A stretch of 55,515 nt of DNA from an uncultured Desulfovibrio sp. (lineage in GTDB: Bacteria; Desulfobacterota; Desulfovibrionia; Desulfovibrionales; Desulfovibrionaceae), in NCBI GenBank assembly GCA_944327285.1, contig CALVHG010000010.1:1-55515 (forward strand), written 5' to 3'. This document shows positions 33,717 through 43,270 of the stretch, one piece after another. A program made the translations under genes and the position numbers. The notes under the pieces are model-generated. The model searched no databases. It had not been told where the DNA came from and was given only the letters and a program-made list of their open reading frames with translations. Within the stretch, counting starts at the first letter, position 1. Every line of letters starts with the position of its first letter.

Positions 33717-35454
33717 GACCTCTTTGTAAGTTGCATTGAATGAGTCTGATTGTTCCGTATAGAGCAGCCGCAGTGAGCCTGATAGCTTTTAGAGACTGTA
33801 ATCCGTAGGCCGTTTTCTCCCCCGGATACGCAGTCCATTGCGATGCCCAGCGCTCCCCCACCTGAAGGAAGGGAGCGACAGTATGACGACGCCGCAGAAA
33901 GAAAGGAACGAGGCCTCCCCCGAACGTCAAAAAAACCCCCAGCATGGGAAGCAGATTATGCAGCAGGGGTTTCTCTGGGATCTGCTGCGAGGAAAAAGAA
34001 ACTTTTTCTCTTATGTTGCTCCAGTACCGTTGCTGCGCCTCTACGCGGGCAACAAGCTGACTACCTTCACGCGGTACGTGAACAAAATCCATAAAATCCT
34101 TAATGGCTAGAAGAGTCAGGGCAGCACGTTCGTAGTCGTTGGCGGCGAGACATCGAGCCATTTTCCTAAAAAAAGTTTTTATAAGCTGATACCGCCAGCC
34201 TTTCATATGAGCTGAGCAGCGCAAGGCATAGTTGCGCAGACTTAGATATTCTCGCAGGGGACTTGACTTGCTTTCAAAAGAAGGATGCCAGACGCAGATA
34301 CCGTTCAGAAAGAGTGGCGTTTTCTTGATGCGCAGAGCGAACTCCATATCGTCTCCGCGAAAAAAATAAGGAGCCGGGTATCCATGCCGCATAAAGGTGC
34401 CAATGGGAAAAAGACAGTACCACCAAGCCGCATAAGGATAGGGGACCTGCCCCTCGGCGCAGCGCAGCTGACGACACGTTTCATGGGCTTCAGCCAGGAA
34501 ATTCCTGCACGTTTCCGGCGCATCCAAAAAAGTCGCCCCGCTCAGGCAGCGGCGATGCAGGTGCCTATTGAGAGCCTCAATGGCAGCATGGCAATAGGTT
34601 GGCTGCTCTCTGGTAAACATGGTGCCGGAAATTGGATTTCCACACAGTTCGTCGCGCAGGCAACGTAGCAAGGCGACTGTACGAAACCAGCTTTCTTCAT
34701 GGATGAGGGCATCATCATCCATGAAAAGAATGTGCGTAAAGCCACCTCGCTCGACGGCAAGGCGGACACCTTGGGCAAAACCGCCGGATCCGCCCAAATT
34801 TTCTTTATTATTAATAACTGTTATATTTTTTTGCTGATATCCAGAAATGACATCCTTGTCTTCATACTTATTATTTATAACAACAAGATGTGACTTCTCA
34901 CCAAAATAGTTATCACTCTTACAGGCCAACGCATAAGTACAAATAAGACTATTTACATCATCAACTCTATTATAAGTTGTCGATACAATAGCAATATTTA
35001 TATCTCTTTTGTCGCATTCAGAATCAAGCGTATAGAATGCCCTTTCTATATTAAAACATCCTTCCTCATTACATTCCCATGCCATAAAGAAAAAATCATA
35101 TTCCCCTTCAAGGGGGATATCCCATCTAAAAGAAACCTTAGAACTATCGACATAGCAAGATGAGACTTTGATTGGAATATAATTGTCACCAAGATGGGAA
35201 CCTTCAGACATTGGATGAAGGCCATATAAAATAAGAGAACCAACACCTTTGCATATAACATGTAAGGACATCCTGCTGCCGCCAGTCAAATCCTTCCATC
35301 GTGCGTAATGAAATATATTCATATACGTATCGGTAGAATATATTTTAAGCGCAGTTCCAGGTTCAGATATTCGTATAAAAAGATTCTCTGTATCCTGCCT
35401 GCCATTGAGAACAACATTCTGAATACAGAGAGAATGCTGGCTATGCAGAGGCAT
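33700..35454 (-). CDS. GlfT2-like galactofuranosyltransferase (GT2), short form
   Basis: This 584-aa relative of the previous gene has the same layout: a beta-rich N-terminal domain, a GT-A core starting near residue 155 (IAIVSTTYNRVDDV), the NKENLGGSGGFAQG block, the metal site D246-D247-D248 in FMDDDA, R-G-D368-D369 and the VWHPSF block with His390 that the longer paralogue lacks. The C-terminal part has one hydrophobic stretch (LLPMLGVFLTFGGGLVPFF) that may touch the membrane. An AAGGAT lies upstream of the ATG. It is the first gene of the minus-strand operon. Two paired transferases could add galactofuranose in alternating linkages, as known for GlfT1/GlfT2 systems; that is inference. Confidence 0.87.
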   Translation of the reverse strand: MPLHSQHSLCIQNVVLNGRQDTENLFIRISEPGTALKIYSTDTYMNIFHYARWKDLTGGSRMSLHVICKGVGSLILYGLHPMSEGSHLGDNYIPIKVSSCYVDSSKVSFRWDIPLEGEYDFFFMAWECNEEGCFNIERAFYTLDSECDKRDINIAIVSTTYNRVDDVNSLICTYALACKSDNYFGEKSHLVVINNKYEDKDVISGYQQKNITVINNKENLGGSGGFAQGVRLAVERGGFTHILFMDDDALIHEESWFRTVALLRCLRDELCGNPISGTMFTREQPTYCHAAIEALNRHLHRRCLSGATFLDAPETCRNFLAEAHETCRQLRCAEGQVPYPYAAWWYCLFPIGTFMRHGYPAPYFFRGDDMEFALRIKKTPLFLNGICVWHPSFESKSSPLREYLSLRNYALRCSAHMKGWRYQLIKTFFRKMARCLAANDYERAALTLLAIKDFMDFVHVPREGSQLVARVEAQQRYWSNIREKVSFSSQQIPEKPLLHNLLPMLGVFLTFGGGLVPFFLRRRHTVAPFLQVGERWASQWTAYPGEKTAYGLQSLKAIRLTAAALYGTIRLIQCNLQRGHDAYF

Positions 35455-35525
35455 TACTCATCCTTAAAGAAGCTCAAAGGAACGCATTCGAGAAACTTAA
35501 AGTTTGCTCGCAAAAGACACTCATC

Positions 35526-35699
35526 GACCGGCACACTGTCGAAGATTTCTTGGGTGATAAATAGCCTAAACAGATTTTTTTGGCAACACCCATCTTATTT
35601 ATTTTCTTATACAAAAAACAGTAAATAAAATCAGTAACATATCGCGATTATTTGAGAATGGATCGAGAATTTAAGACATTCATCGACAGTGTGCCTGTC
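35526..35699. repeat. 17-bp inverted repeat in the divergent region
   Basis: GACCGGCACACTGTCGA at 35526-35542 reappears in inverted form as TCGACAGTGTGCCTGTC at 35683-35699, matching at 16 of 17 positions, with 140 bases between. It could be two copies of a regulator site, one per operon, or ends of a decayed mobile element. No transposase is visible between them. Confidence 0.55.
35558..35586 (-). promoter_or_regulatory. Candidate promoter for the galactofuranose operon
   Basis: On the minus strand TTGCCA (35586-35581) is followed after exactly 17 bases by TATTTA (35563-35558). The -35 box is good, the -10 box weak. It lies about 105 bases upstream of the first minus-strand gene, next to one half of the 17-bp inverted repeat. 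Confidence 0.3.
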
Positions 35700-36038
35700 A
35701 AAACATTTCCACTTTGCATTCGACGTCAGGAGTTATTTAAAAATCAAAAATATAAAAGAGATACAGAAAAAAATATTATTTTCCTGATACTCAACAAAAA
35801 GATATTAACGACTCTTCTGATTCAGAAGAATCAGTCAAAAATCACTGTAAGTGCGAAAGCAGGCTCCACCTCATCTGTCACAATGACAAAGTTAAGCAGC
35901 AGCTCCATAGAAAACGCCGCACACAGCAACTACAATGAAATAATACTAACAACAAAAACATTCTTTTATTAGCATTCACGATATACTTATCAGCCTAACT
36001 TAGATATTTTTATAACATTGACATATCATGGAGGGATT

Positions 36039-37154
36039 ATGAAAATATTAGTTATGGCTGGGACAAGACCGGAAGCAATTAAACTCGCCCCTGTTATCCA
36101 CGAGCTTCGCAAGCATACAAACATTACAACGGTTGTATGCAACACCGGTCAACATAGGGAAATGATAAAACAGGCTTTCGATGACTTTAATATTATTCCA
36201 GATCTACATCTTGATATTATGACGGAAAAGCAGACGCTTTCGTCGTTATCCGCACGTCTGTTTGAAAAAACTGAAGAGACGTTCAAAAAAGAGTCTCCTG
36301 ACTGGATTCTTGTCCAAGGGGATACGACCACAGTCATGGTCAGTGCCATGTGCGCCTTCTATCGTGATATCCGCATTGGTCATATAGAAGCTGGACTTCG
36401 CAGTTTCAATAAGTGGGCGCCTTTTCCCGAAGAAATTAATCGAGAGATTGTCAGCAAGATCGCAGATCTGCATTTTGCTCCCACCAAAATAGCTTATGCA
36501 AATCTCATTCGCGAAGGAATTGAGCCTGATGCTGTTTTTGTCACCGGGAACACTGTTATTGACGCTCTCTACTGGATTCAGGACAAAATAGAAGGACAAG
36601 AGGCCCAGCTTCTAGATCCGCGTATCCTGAAAGCCAAGCAGGAAGGCAAACGCATTGTTCTTGTTACAGGACACCGGCGAGAAAATTTTGGGCACAGCTT
36701 CATTGAAATTTGTCAGGCAATACAAGAAATTGCTAATCTTTATACGGATGTAGTCTTTGTATATCCAGTGCACCTCAATCCTCAGGTGCAACAGCCTGTC
36801 ATGGAAATTCTAGGGGATCATCCACGCATTATTCTGTTGTCACCCCTTTCCTATATGCCGTTCATGGCTCTGCTGAAAAGTGCCTATATGGTGCTCACTG
36901 ACTCTGGAGGAATCCAGGAGGAAGCTCCAGCTCTCGGCAAGCCAGTTCTCGTTATGCGCGATGTGACTGAACGCCCTGAAGGCGTCAAGGCTGGTGTATC
37001 CAAGCTGGTCGGGCCGCATAAAGAGGCGATTGTAAAGCATGCTGTCCGTCTGCTCGATGACGAAAAAGCGTATATGAGCATGGCCCACGCTGAGAATCCT
37101 TACGGCGATGGGCATGCCTCTGCCCGAATTATAGACGCCCTTCTCAACCTTTAA
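36039..37154 (+). CDS. wecB: WecB, non-hydrolysing UDP-GlcNAc 2-epimerase
   Basis: WecB converts UDP-GlcNAc to UDP-ManNAc in the cytoplasm. The 371-aa product starts MKILVMAGTRPEAIKLAPVI, the family signature, and has VQGDTTT, HIEAGLR, the HRREN block, and the SGGIQEEAP motif used for UDP binding. Length is normal. ATG 36039 is chosen because GGAGGG lies eight bases upstream; the frame opens at 36018 but without a site. It is the first gene of the plus-strand operon and is followed after 22 bases by wecC, which uses its product. Confidence 0.96.
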   Translation: MKILVMAGTRPEAIKLAPVIHELRKHTNITTVVCNTGQHREMIKQAFDDFNIIPDLHLDIMTEKQTLSSLSARLFEKTEETFKKESPDWILVQGDTTTVMVSAMCAFYRDIRIGHIEAGLRSFNKWAPFPEEINREIVSKIADLHFAPTKIAYANLIREGIEPDAVFVTGNTVIDALYWIQDKIEGQEAQLLDPRILKAKQEGKRIVLVTGHRRENFGHSFIEICQAIQEIANLYTDVVFVYPVHLNPQVQQPVMEILGDHPRIILLSPLSYMPFMALLKSAYMVLTDSGGIQEEAPALGKPVLVMRDVTERPEGVKAGVSKLVGPHKEAIVKHAVRLLDDEKAYMSMAHAENPYGDGHASARIIDALLNL

Positions 37155-37176
37155 CAACTACTTTGAGGTTATCCTC

Positions 37177-38445
37177 ATGAAAGTTTCCGTTTTTGGCCTC
37201 GGCTATATTGGCCTTCCCACGGCAACCATGTTTGCCGCTCACGGCGCACAGGTTATCGGCGTCGACGTCAACAAACACGCCGTCGATACCATCAATCAAG
37301 GAAAGATTCATATTATTGAGCCTGGCCTTGCCGAAGTTGTCAAAAGAGTAGTAGATGAAGGGCATTTAAAGGCATCACTTACGCCGGAGAAAGCCGACGC
37401 ATTCCTGATTGCCGTACCTACCCCCTTCATGGGCGACCATGAGGCCGACCTTAGCTATATCAAGTCAGCAGCCACGGCACTTGCTCCGGTGCTGGAAAAG
37501 GGCAATACTATCATTCTGGAGTCAACTTCCCCCGTAGGAGCAACAGAAACTTTGCTCGGCTGGCTAAAGGAGTTGCGTCCCGACCTCTCCTTTGCCAGCG
37601 AAAACTCTGAAGAATGCGACATCTATGTGGCCTACTGCCCCGAACGAGTGCTCCCTGGTCAGGTCATGCACGAACTGATTGAAAATGATCGTATTATCGG
37701 CGGAATAAATAAAATTTCTGCGGAAAAGTCCCGGGAGGTGTATAGCATTTTCGTCAAGGGAGAACTGCTGGTTACCAATGCTAGGACAGCGGAAATGTCC
37801 AAGCTTACGGAGAATGCCTTCCGCGATGTAAATATTGCCTTTGCCAACGAACTTTCCCTGATTTGCGATCGACTTAACATCAACGTCTGGGAATTGATTG
37901 AACTGGCCAATCATCATCCTCGCGTGAATATCCTCCAGCCCGGACCGGGCGTCGGCGGGCACTGTATTGCTGTAGATCCTTGGTTCATCGTGAGCAAGAC
38001 GCCCGATCTTGCTCGCATCGTCAATACGGCGCGTCTGACTAACGACGGCAAGCCGGAGTGGGTCAAAAACAAGGTGCGTGAAGCTGTTCTCAAGCTCGCA
38101 CAGAGCGGACGCGACGTAAAAAGCCTGCGGATAGCCTGTCTTGGACTTGCCTTCAAGCCGGATATCGATGATCTACGTGAAAGTCCTTCTCTGCATATCA
38201 CCCGCGATCTGGCTGGAGAATTCCCGGGACAGCTTATAGCTGTAGAACCAAATGTCACGGCTCTGCCACAGACCCTTGAAGGAACCGGCGTGCGCCTAGT
38301 TGATTTGGAGGAAGCCATGACGGCGGATGTCATCGTCCTTCTGGTGCGGCACAAGGAATTCCGCGCTGCTCGTCCCCAAACGCTTCCCTCAACGCAACTG
38401 CTCATTGATACGACAGGCATCTGGACATATCCGCAGCAAAACTGA
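37177..38445 (+). CDS. wecC: WecC, UDP-N-acetyl-D-mannosamine dehydrogenase
   Basis: WecC oxidises UDP-ManNAc to UDP-ManNAcA with two NAD molecules. The 422-aa protein has the NAD-binding start VSVFGLGYIGLPTATMFA, the AVPTPF and ESTSPVG blocks, the YCPERVLPG motif and the catalytic Cys263 in GPGVGGHCIAVDPWF. The central TE-N-A-F-R-D-V-N helix and the C-terminal nucleotide-binding half (LRIACLGLAFKPDIDDLRESP) complete the family layout. With WecB it supplies N-acetylmannosaminuronic acid, an acidic sugar suited to capsule polymers. Confidence 0.96.
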   Translation: MKVSVFGLGYIGLPTATMFAAHGAQVIGVDVNKHAVDTINQGKIHIIEPGLAEVVKRVVDEGHLKASLTPEKADAFLIAVPTPFMGDHEADLSYIKSAATALAPVLEKGNTIILESTSPVGATETLLGWLKELRPDLSFASENSEECDIYVAYCPERVLPGQVMHELIENDRIIGGINKISAEKSREVYSIFVKGELLVTNARTAEMSKLTENAFRDVNIAFANELSLICDRLNINVWELIELANHHPRVNILQPGPGVGGHCIAVDPWFIVSKTPDLARIVNTARLTNDGKPEWVKNKVREAVLKLAQSGRDVKSLRIACLGLAFKPDIDDLRESPSLHITRDLAGEFPGQLIAVEPNVTALPQTLEGTGVRLVDLEEAMTADVIVLLVRHKEFRAARPQTLPSTQLLIDTTGIWTYPQQN

Positions 38446-38604
38446 TTCGTTCAGACGACATCGGGAGAATCAGCATCCCTCCAGCTAACGAAAGAGACGA
38501 TTTACAAAGTGCGGGCGTCTGCGCAATACGCAGGCGCCCTTGTCGATGTCCTATTCTGCCGAACCTTCCTTTGCCACAGCAGACAGACCACAGGTGAATT
38601 TTTC

Positions 38605-41600
38605 ATGAGCGATGATACACGGCACCCCGATCTCCTTGCCGCAGACACAGTACAGGAGGCTGAGCCCTCCGATTCCCCCATCTTCGATCCAAAAGAAGAC
38701 AACCACGTCCAAGATATCCCTGCAGACAAAGACGCCCTGATTGCCCAACTATATGCGGATTTACGTGAAAGCCGTCGTAGGTGCGATCTGGCTGTCGATG
38801 CTTGGCAGACTCTGCAGGAGGAACGCCAGCAGCTGCTCGCTCAGATCGACAAAATGACAACGAACTACGCAGGGATGAAGGGACGGGAAAAACGCTGGAA
38901 AGCCGAAAAAAAAGAGCTGGAAAGCCGCCTGCGTCATGTCGAGGCATCCTTGGAAAAAATGACGGCAAATTTCCTCGGTATGAAGGGACGGGAGCAGCAG
39001 TGGCTGGCACGCGAAAATTCGACCCAAAATACTATCAGCTTCCAGCTTGGCGCCAGTATCCTTAATGCCGGTAAATCCTGGCGGGGCTTTTTCGCCCTTC
39101 CCGGCGAACTCCTGCGCATCAGGAAGGAAGCCCGTAAACGCCGTACAGCCCGCCAGCTTCAACAGAAAGTCGCTCGACAAACCTCGCCCTCGTCCAAAGT
39201 CGTACGTCCGTGGAACTTCAAAAAGCCCGCAGGCTCCAGGCTGCGCGTAGCAGCCATCATGGATGAATTTACCTGCCGCTGCTATGCTCCAGAATGCGAA
39301 CTTCTGGAGCTGCTGCCCGATACGTGGCAGCAGCAGATGGAGGAATTTCGCCCGGACGTTCTCTTCGTCGAATCAGCCTGGCAAGGTAAGGATGAAGCCT
39401 GGAAACAAAAGCTTAGTAACTTTAGCGAAACCATACAACAGCTACTGGACTGGTGCCGGAAGGCAGGTATCCCCTCTCTGCTCTGGAACAAGGAAGATCC
39501 AGGACACTACAGCTCTTTTCTGCCGCTGGCCCGGGCCGTAGATGCGGTTTTCACGACGGATATTGACTGTATTCCGCTCTACAAACGGGATCTTGGTCAT
39601 GATCACGTCTATCTGCTGCCTTTTGCTGCACAGCCAACCATACACAACCCCGTAGAAAAGTACGACCGCCAGCACAAATTCTGCTTTGCGGGCTCTTATT
39701 ATCTGCGTTATCCGGAGCGTCAGCGGGATTTTGCCATGCTTATGGAGGCTCTGGAACACCATGCGGGCATCGATATTTATGATCGCAATTTTGATAATCA
39801 GCACCCGCACTATACTTTCCCAGAGACTTATCGCCCCTATATTCTTGGCAAGTTGCCATACGAGGAGATTGATCGCGCCTATAAAGGCTATGACTTCGGT
39901 ATCAATATGAATACTGGGAAACAGTCACAGTCCATGTTTGCACGCCGTGTGTATGAGATGGCTGCGTCCAACACAGTTGTTGTATCAAACTTTTCACGCG
40001 GTATGCGCAACTTTTTCGGAGATCTTGTTATTTCCGGTGATGACAGGCGAGAAATCGAGCGACGCCTACTCCCGATACTTCGGGACAAGCTCAGCTATCG
40101 CAAGTTGCGCCTGCGAGCCCTGCGACATGTGCTTTCTCAGCACACCTATCGCCGGCGGATGGAATACATTCGGGAAAAAATCTGGAATCAGTCTCCAGCA
40201 TCAGAACCGCTGGTTTGCCTTATTGCGCCCGCAGCCAATGCAGAGGAAGCGACTCTTCAGATCGAACACTTTCGTCGCCAGGACTACGTCCACAAAGAAC
40301 TCTGGATGGTAGGGCCTGTTGCCGATCTAGTTTGCGATCTCTCGTCTGAGATTCATATCGTCCCGGATATGGCTGCCTGCCGTGAAGCCCTAGCAACAGT
40401 CAAGGCAGATTTTCTTGGCTTGCTGCGCCCGGAACACTGGTACGGATCGGGCTATTTGACGGATCTAATTCTCACAAATGAATATTGCTCAGAAAATATT
40501 TTTGGCAAGGCTGCGCGTTATGCTGCTGTCGATGGAACGGTTACTCTGCTAGAGGATGGTCAGCAATACCGAAATAGCGACAGCATGCCGCTCTGGGCTT
40601 CGGTCTGCCGCGCATCTTTCAGCGATCTGTTCTGGAAAGCCCTAGAAACCGACCAAGAAGAGATTATTGGTAACTGTTTTGCTATCGACGAATTCAACTT
40701 CATTGAACAGGGTTCCGGCCTTGCTCCGTCCCTGAGGGAAGTTGCGGAAGATCTGGTTCTGGCCGACACCGGCATAGACTTTACCAGTCGTCTTTTACCC
40801 CTGAGCGAGAAGCTGACGCAGGACACGCCCCCCCAGATTTATCCCGATGCCAACACAAAAGTGCTTTCAGTTCGCGCTCTTGCCAGAATGTTCAAGGACA
40901 GCAATTCGTTGCACTTTACCGAAGCGGGCTCGGCGCTGCATATTAACTCCACACTCCCTGTCGGGAAGTACGTCTATTGCCACGGTGCGACCATGGAACG
41001 AGAGCAGCTGAATCTTCTGCTCAACAGCACGGTCACTTCTGCGGCCACAGGCTCGCTAAATCTGCGCCTCTGTTTCACATTCCTCGACGCAGAGAGACAA
41101 AAATTGAGCCACAACATGGCCACTCCGGGAAAACTTATCCTGGCTATCCCTCAGGAGTGCCGCTTCGTCAAAATCTCGCTGCGAGTGGAAGGGCCGGGCA
41201 CAGCCAAACTCCAGCCCCTGCGTTTTGGAAAGGCGCCGGTTCCCCCGGCAACGCTGCTCTGCCGCTCTTCAACACTGGTGCTAGCCAAGCAATATCCCGC
41301 CTACGACGACCTGTACAAGTACGGCTTCCTTCACAGCCGCCTTGCGGCCTACCGCAAGGCAGGACGTATTGTAGATATGTTCCGCATGCAAAAGGCCAAT
41401 GCCGCCTACCATGAATTTGAAGGTATTGATGTGGCTACCGGCGATGGCCGACTGCTTGATGCCACCTTGGCCTCAGGGCAGATTTCGCATGCCTGCGTCC
41501 ATTTGTTAGACAAGGATATGTGGGCCGTACTGAAGAAGCATCTCGATCGTGTGCGCGTTACCATCTGGATTCACGGTGCGGAAATCCAGCACTGGAAACG

Positions 41601-42438
41601 GCGGGAATTTGAATTTGAGTGCATGACCGCCGAAGAAATCGAAAAACAGAAGCAAAGAACTCTTAATTCAATCCAGTTATGGAGAGAGATTCTGACCTTA
41701 CGCCATAAGAACATCAAGTTTGTCTTCGTGTCTGATACGCTGCGTCGAGAAGCTGAAGAAGATCTGGAAATGGAATTTACACCGGACAGCTATACTGTCA
41801 TTCATAATTTTATTGACAGTGACATCTTTCCTTATCAGGAGAAAACTGCCGACGAGCGTTTCCGGATTCTGTCTATTCGCCCATACTCTAAGCTGACCTA
41901 TGCCAACGATCTCTCTGTTTCTGCCATAAAAGAGCTCAGCGAACGGCCAGGTTTTAATCGCTACAGTTTTACCCTCGCTGGAGATGGTCCGTTATTCGAG
42001 AAAACAGTGGCCCCTGTTGCGCATTTCCCCAATGTGCATCTAGAACAACGTTTTCTTACTCATGCGGAAATGCAGGAACAATTCTGCCGAAATGGCATTT
42101 TCCTTGTGCCAACGCGCAGTGATACCCAGGGCGTCTCGCGCGACGAAGCCATGTCTGCCGGTCTTGTGCCGGTGACCAATGCCGTAAGCGCCATTCCGGA
42201 ATTTGTAGATGAGACCTGCGCCTGCCTTGCTCCGGCTGAAGACAGTACAGCTCTGGCCGACGGCATAGAAATGCTAGCAAACGATCCCGCCCTCTTCCTT
42301 GCCATGTCCCAGCGGGCTGCCGCGCAGGTGCGGCGTCTGAGCGGATTTGAACAAACTATAGGGCGAGAACTGCAGCTTCTAGATATCCCTGCAGTTCCCT
42401 TTACCTCAGCAGAAGAGCATGCCGCACAAGATGATTAG
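38605..42438 (+). CDS. Coiled-coil / CgeB-like / GT4 multidomain glycosyltransferase
   Basis: This 1277-aa protein is a chain of transferase modules. Residues about 40-115 are a coiled coil holding a duplicated 16-residue unit (KMT-x-N-x-x-GMKGRE-x-x-W twice). Residues about 212-528 match CgeB-like GT-B enzymes (DVLFVESAW, LLWNKEDPGHY, YDFGINMNTGKQSQSMFARRVYEMAA). Residues about 530-720 look like a decayed GT2 fold, and about 750-880 a beta-rich sugar-binding-like region. Residues about 885-1270 are a GT4 enzyme with GDGPLFE, then EAMSAGLVPVTN and IPEFV. The ATG at 38605 has AGGTG upstream; an in-frame GTG at 38509 is possible. It probably builds more than one linkage of the repeat unit. Confidence 0.85.
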   Translation: MSDDTRHPDLLAADTVQEAEPSDSPIFDPKEDNHVQDIPADKDALIAQLYADLRESRRRCDLAVDAWQTLQEERQQLLAQIDKMTTNYAGMKGREKRWKAEKKELESRLRHVEASLEKMTANFLGMKGREQQWLARENSTQNTISFQLGASILNAGKSWRGFFALPGELLRIRKEARKRRTARQLQQKVARQTSPSSKVVRPWNFKKPAGSRLRVAAIMDEFTCRCYAPECELLELLPDTWQQQMEEFRPDVLFVESAWQGKDEAWKQKLSNFSETIQQLLDWCRKAGIPSLLWNKEDPGHYSSFLPLARAVDAVFTTDIDCIPLYKRDLGHDHVYLLPFAAQPTIHNPVEKYDRQHKFCFAGSYYLRYPERQRDFAMLMEALEHHAGIDIYDRNFDNQHPHYTFPETYRPYILGKLPYEEIDRAYKGYDFGINMNTGKQSQSMFARRVYEMAASNTVVVSNFSRGMRNFFGDLVISGDDRREIERRLLPILRDKLSYRKLRLRALRHVLSQHTYRRRMEYIREKIWNQSPASEPLVCLIAPAANAEEATLQIEHFRRQDYVHKELWMVGPVADLVCDLSSEIHIVPDMAACREALATVKADFLGLLRPEHWYGSGYLTDLILTNEYCSENIFGKAARYAAVDGTVTLLEDGQQYRNSDSMPLWASVCRASFSDLFWKALETDQEEIIGNCFAIDEFNFIEQGSGLAPSLREVAEDLVLADTGIDFTSRLLPLSEKLTQDTPPQIYPDANTKVLSVRALARMFKDSNSLHFTEAGSALHINSTLPVGKYVYCHGATMEREQLNLLLNSTVTSAATGSLNLRLCFTFLDAERQKLSHNMATPGKLILAIPQECRFVKISLRVEGPGTAKLQPLRFGKAPVPPATLLCRSSTLVLAKQYPAYDDLYKYGFLHSRLAAYRKAGRIVDMFRMQKANAAYHEFEGIDVATGDGRLLDATLASGQISHACVHLLDKDMWAVLKKHLDRVRVTIWIHGAEIQHWKRREFEFECMTAEEIEKQKQRTLNSIQLWREILTLRHKNIKFVFVSDTLRREAEEDLEMEFTPDSYTVIHNFIDSDIFPYQEKTADERFRILSIRPYSKLTYANDLSVSAIKELSERPGFNRYSFTLAGDGPLFEKTVAPVAHFPNVHLEQRFLTHAEMQEQFCRNGIFLVPTRSDTQGVSRDEAMSAGLVPVTNAVSAIPEFVDETCACLAPAEDSTALADGIEMLANDPALFLAMSQRAAAQVRRLSGFEQTIGRELQLLDIPAVPFTSAEEHAAQDD

Positions 42439-42449
42439 GAGAATATTAC

Positions 42450-43262
42450 ATGGATACTTCAACCATAGCTACGACGCAGGCTTTTCAGACCTGGAAGGCA
42501 GACATGGCTGCCCAAGATATCTTTGTCTTCAGTATGGATATCGACTGGGCAGCGGAACCTGTCATCGAGAAGGCTGTCAGCTTTTTCCTGGAACGTGAAA
42601 TTCCCCTGACCATCTATTGTACGCATTTTTCCAAAGTTATTGACCGCTACAAGCAGCATCCGTTGATCCGTCTGGGCATTCATCCCAACTTCCTGCCCGG
42701 CAGCAGCCAGGGTGACAGTCTGGATGAAATTCTGGATAACGTATTTTCCGTTGTCCCAGAAGCTGTGACCATGCGTGCCCACCGCTGGGTCAGCAGCAAT
42801 GATATTTATGATCGTCTTGTGCCGCGCGGTATTCTCTTTGATTCCAATGAATGTGCGCTTATGGATATGGTTCTTCCCTATGTGCACCGTTCAGGCATTC
42901 TACGCTTTCCGGCCTTCTGGGAAGACGGCGGCTATCTCTGGCATAAGCTGCCTCTGGATTTCAGTGCTGAGGGCAAACGCATTTTTGGCCGTCCCGGTCT
43001 AAAGGTCATCAACTGTCACCCATTCCATTTTGCCGTTAATACGCCTTATTTCTCTTGGACGCGGGAAATTAAGGATCGGCTGTCACGCGACGAATATGCG
43101 CATCTTGATGAAAGCGGACTGGCGCGCATTACATGGGAAGGATACGGTATGCGTAACTTTGTCATGGAGTTGACGGACTTTGCGCTGAAACGTCACGCAC
43201 GCTGTGCGTTGCTGCATGATCTCTATAACGAATCTCCTCTCGTGCAAGAACACCAGAGCTAA
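42450..43262 (+). CDS. WbmS-like polysaccharide deacetylase family protein
   Basis: The 270-aa product matches my recollection of WbmS-like proteins, distant relatives of carbohydrate esterase 4 deacetylases found in O-antigen and capsule loci. The metal-site pattern is visible: D30-x-D32 in FSMDIDW, H78 in GIHPNF and H111 in MRAHRWVSSND. Later parts include VINCHPFHF, another likely His-containing strand. There is no signal peptide, so it would act on a nucleotide sugar or lipid-linked intermediate in the cytoplasm. AGGAGA precedes the ATG. It could free an amine that the following GNAT enzyme re-acylates, an attractive but unproven idea. Confidence 0.75.
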   Translation: MDTSTIATTQAFQTWKADMAAQDIFVFSMDIDWAAEPVIEKAVSFFLEREIPLTIYCTHFSKVIDRYKQHPLIRLGIHPNFLPGSSQGDSLDEILDNVFSVVPEAVTMRAHRWVSSNDIYDRLVPRGILFDSNECALMDMVLPYVHRSGILRFPAFWEDGGYLWHKLPLDFSAEGKRIFGRPGLKVINCHPFHFAVNTPYFSWTREIKDRLSRDEYAHLDESGLARITWEGYGMRNFVMELTDFALKRHARCALLHDLYNESPLVQEHQS

Positions 43263-43270
43263 TGATTTTG

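Larger units (their letters stand above)
35455..36038. other. AT-rich divergent intergenic region
   Basis: This 584-bp gap separates the minus-strand galactofuranose operon from the plus-strand wecB operon and is clearly more AT-rich than the genes. It must contain promoters for both directions. Besides the sites listed separately, it holds a TATACT box near 35983-35988 without a clear -35, and a palindrome CTGATTC-AGAA-GAATCAG at 35817-35834. Two short open frames (35652-35972 + and 35308-35628 +) show no family pattern and are not called as genes. Confidence 0.6.

Noticed and set aside
35526-35699. Decayed insertion sequence
   Set aside because: The inverted repeats are suggestive but only 140 bases lie between them and no transposase fragment can be recognised.
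35652-35972. Possible 106-aa gene in the divergent gap
   Set aside because: Low-complexity Lys/Thr/Ile-rich product, no ribosome site and no family pattern; part of the 17-bp inverted repeat lies inside it.
36019-36024. TTGACA as a -35 box for wecB
   Set aside because: It lies only 15 bases before the ATG, so transcription would start inside the gene.
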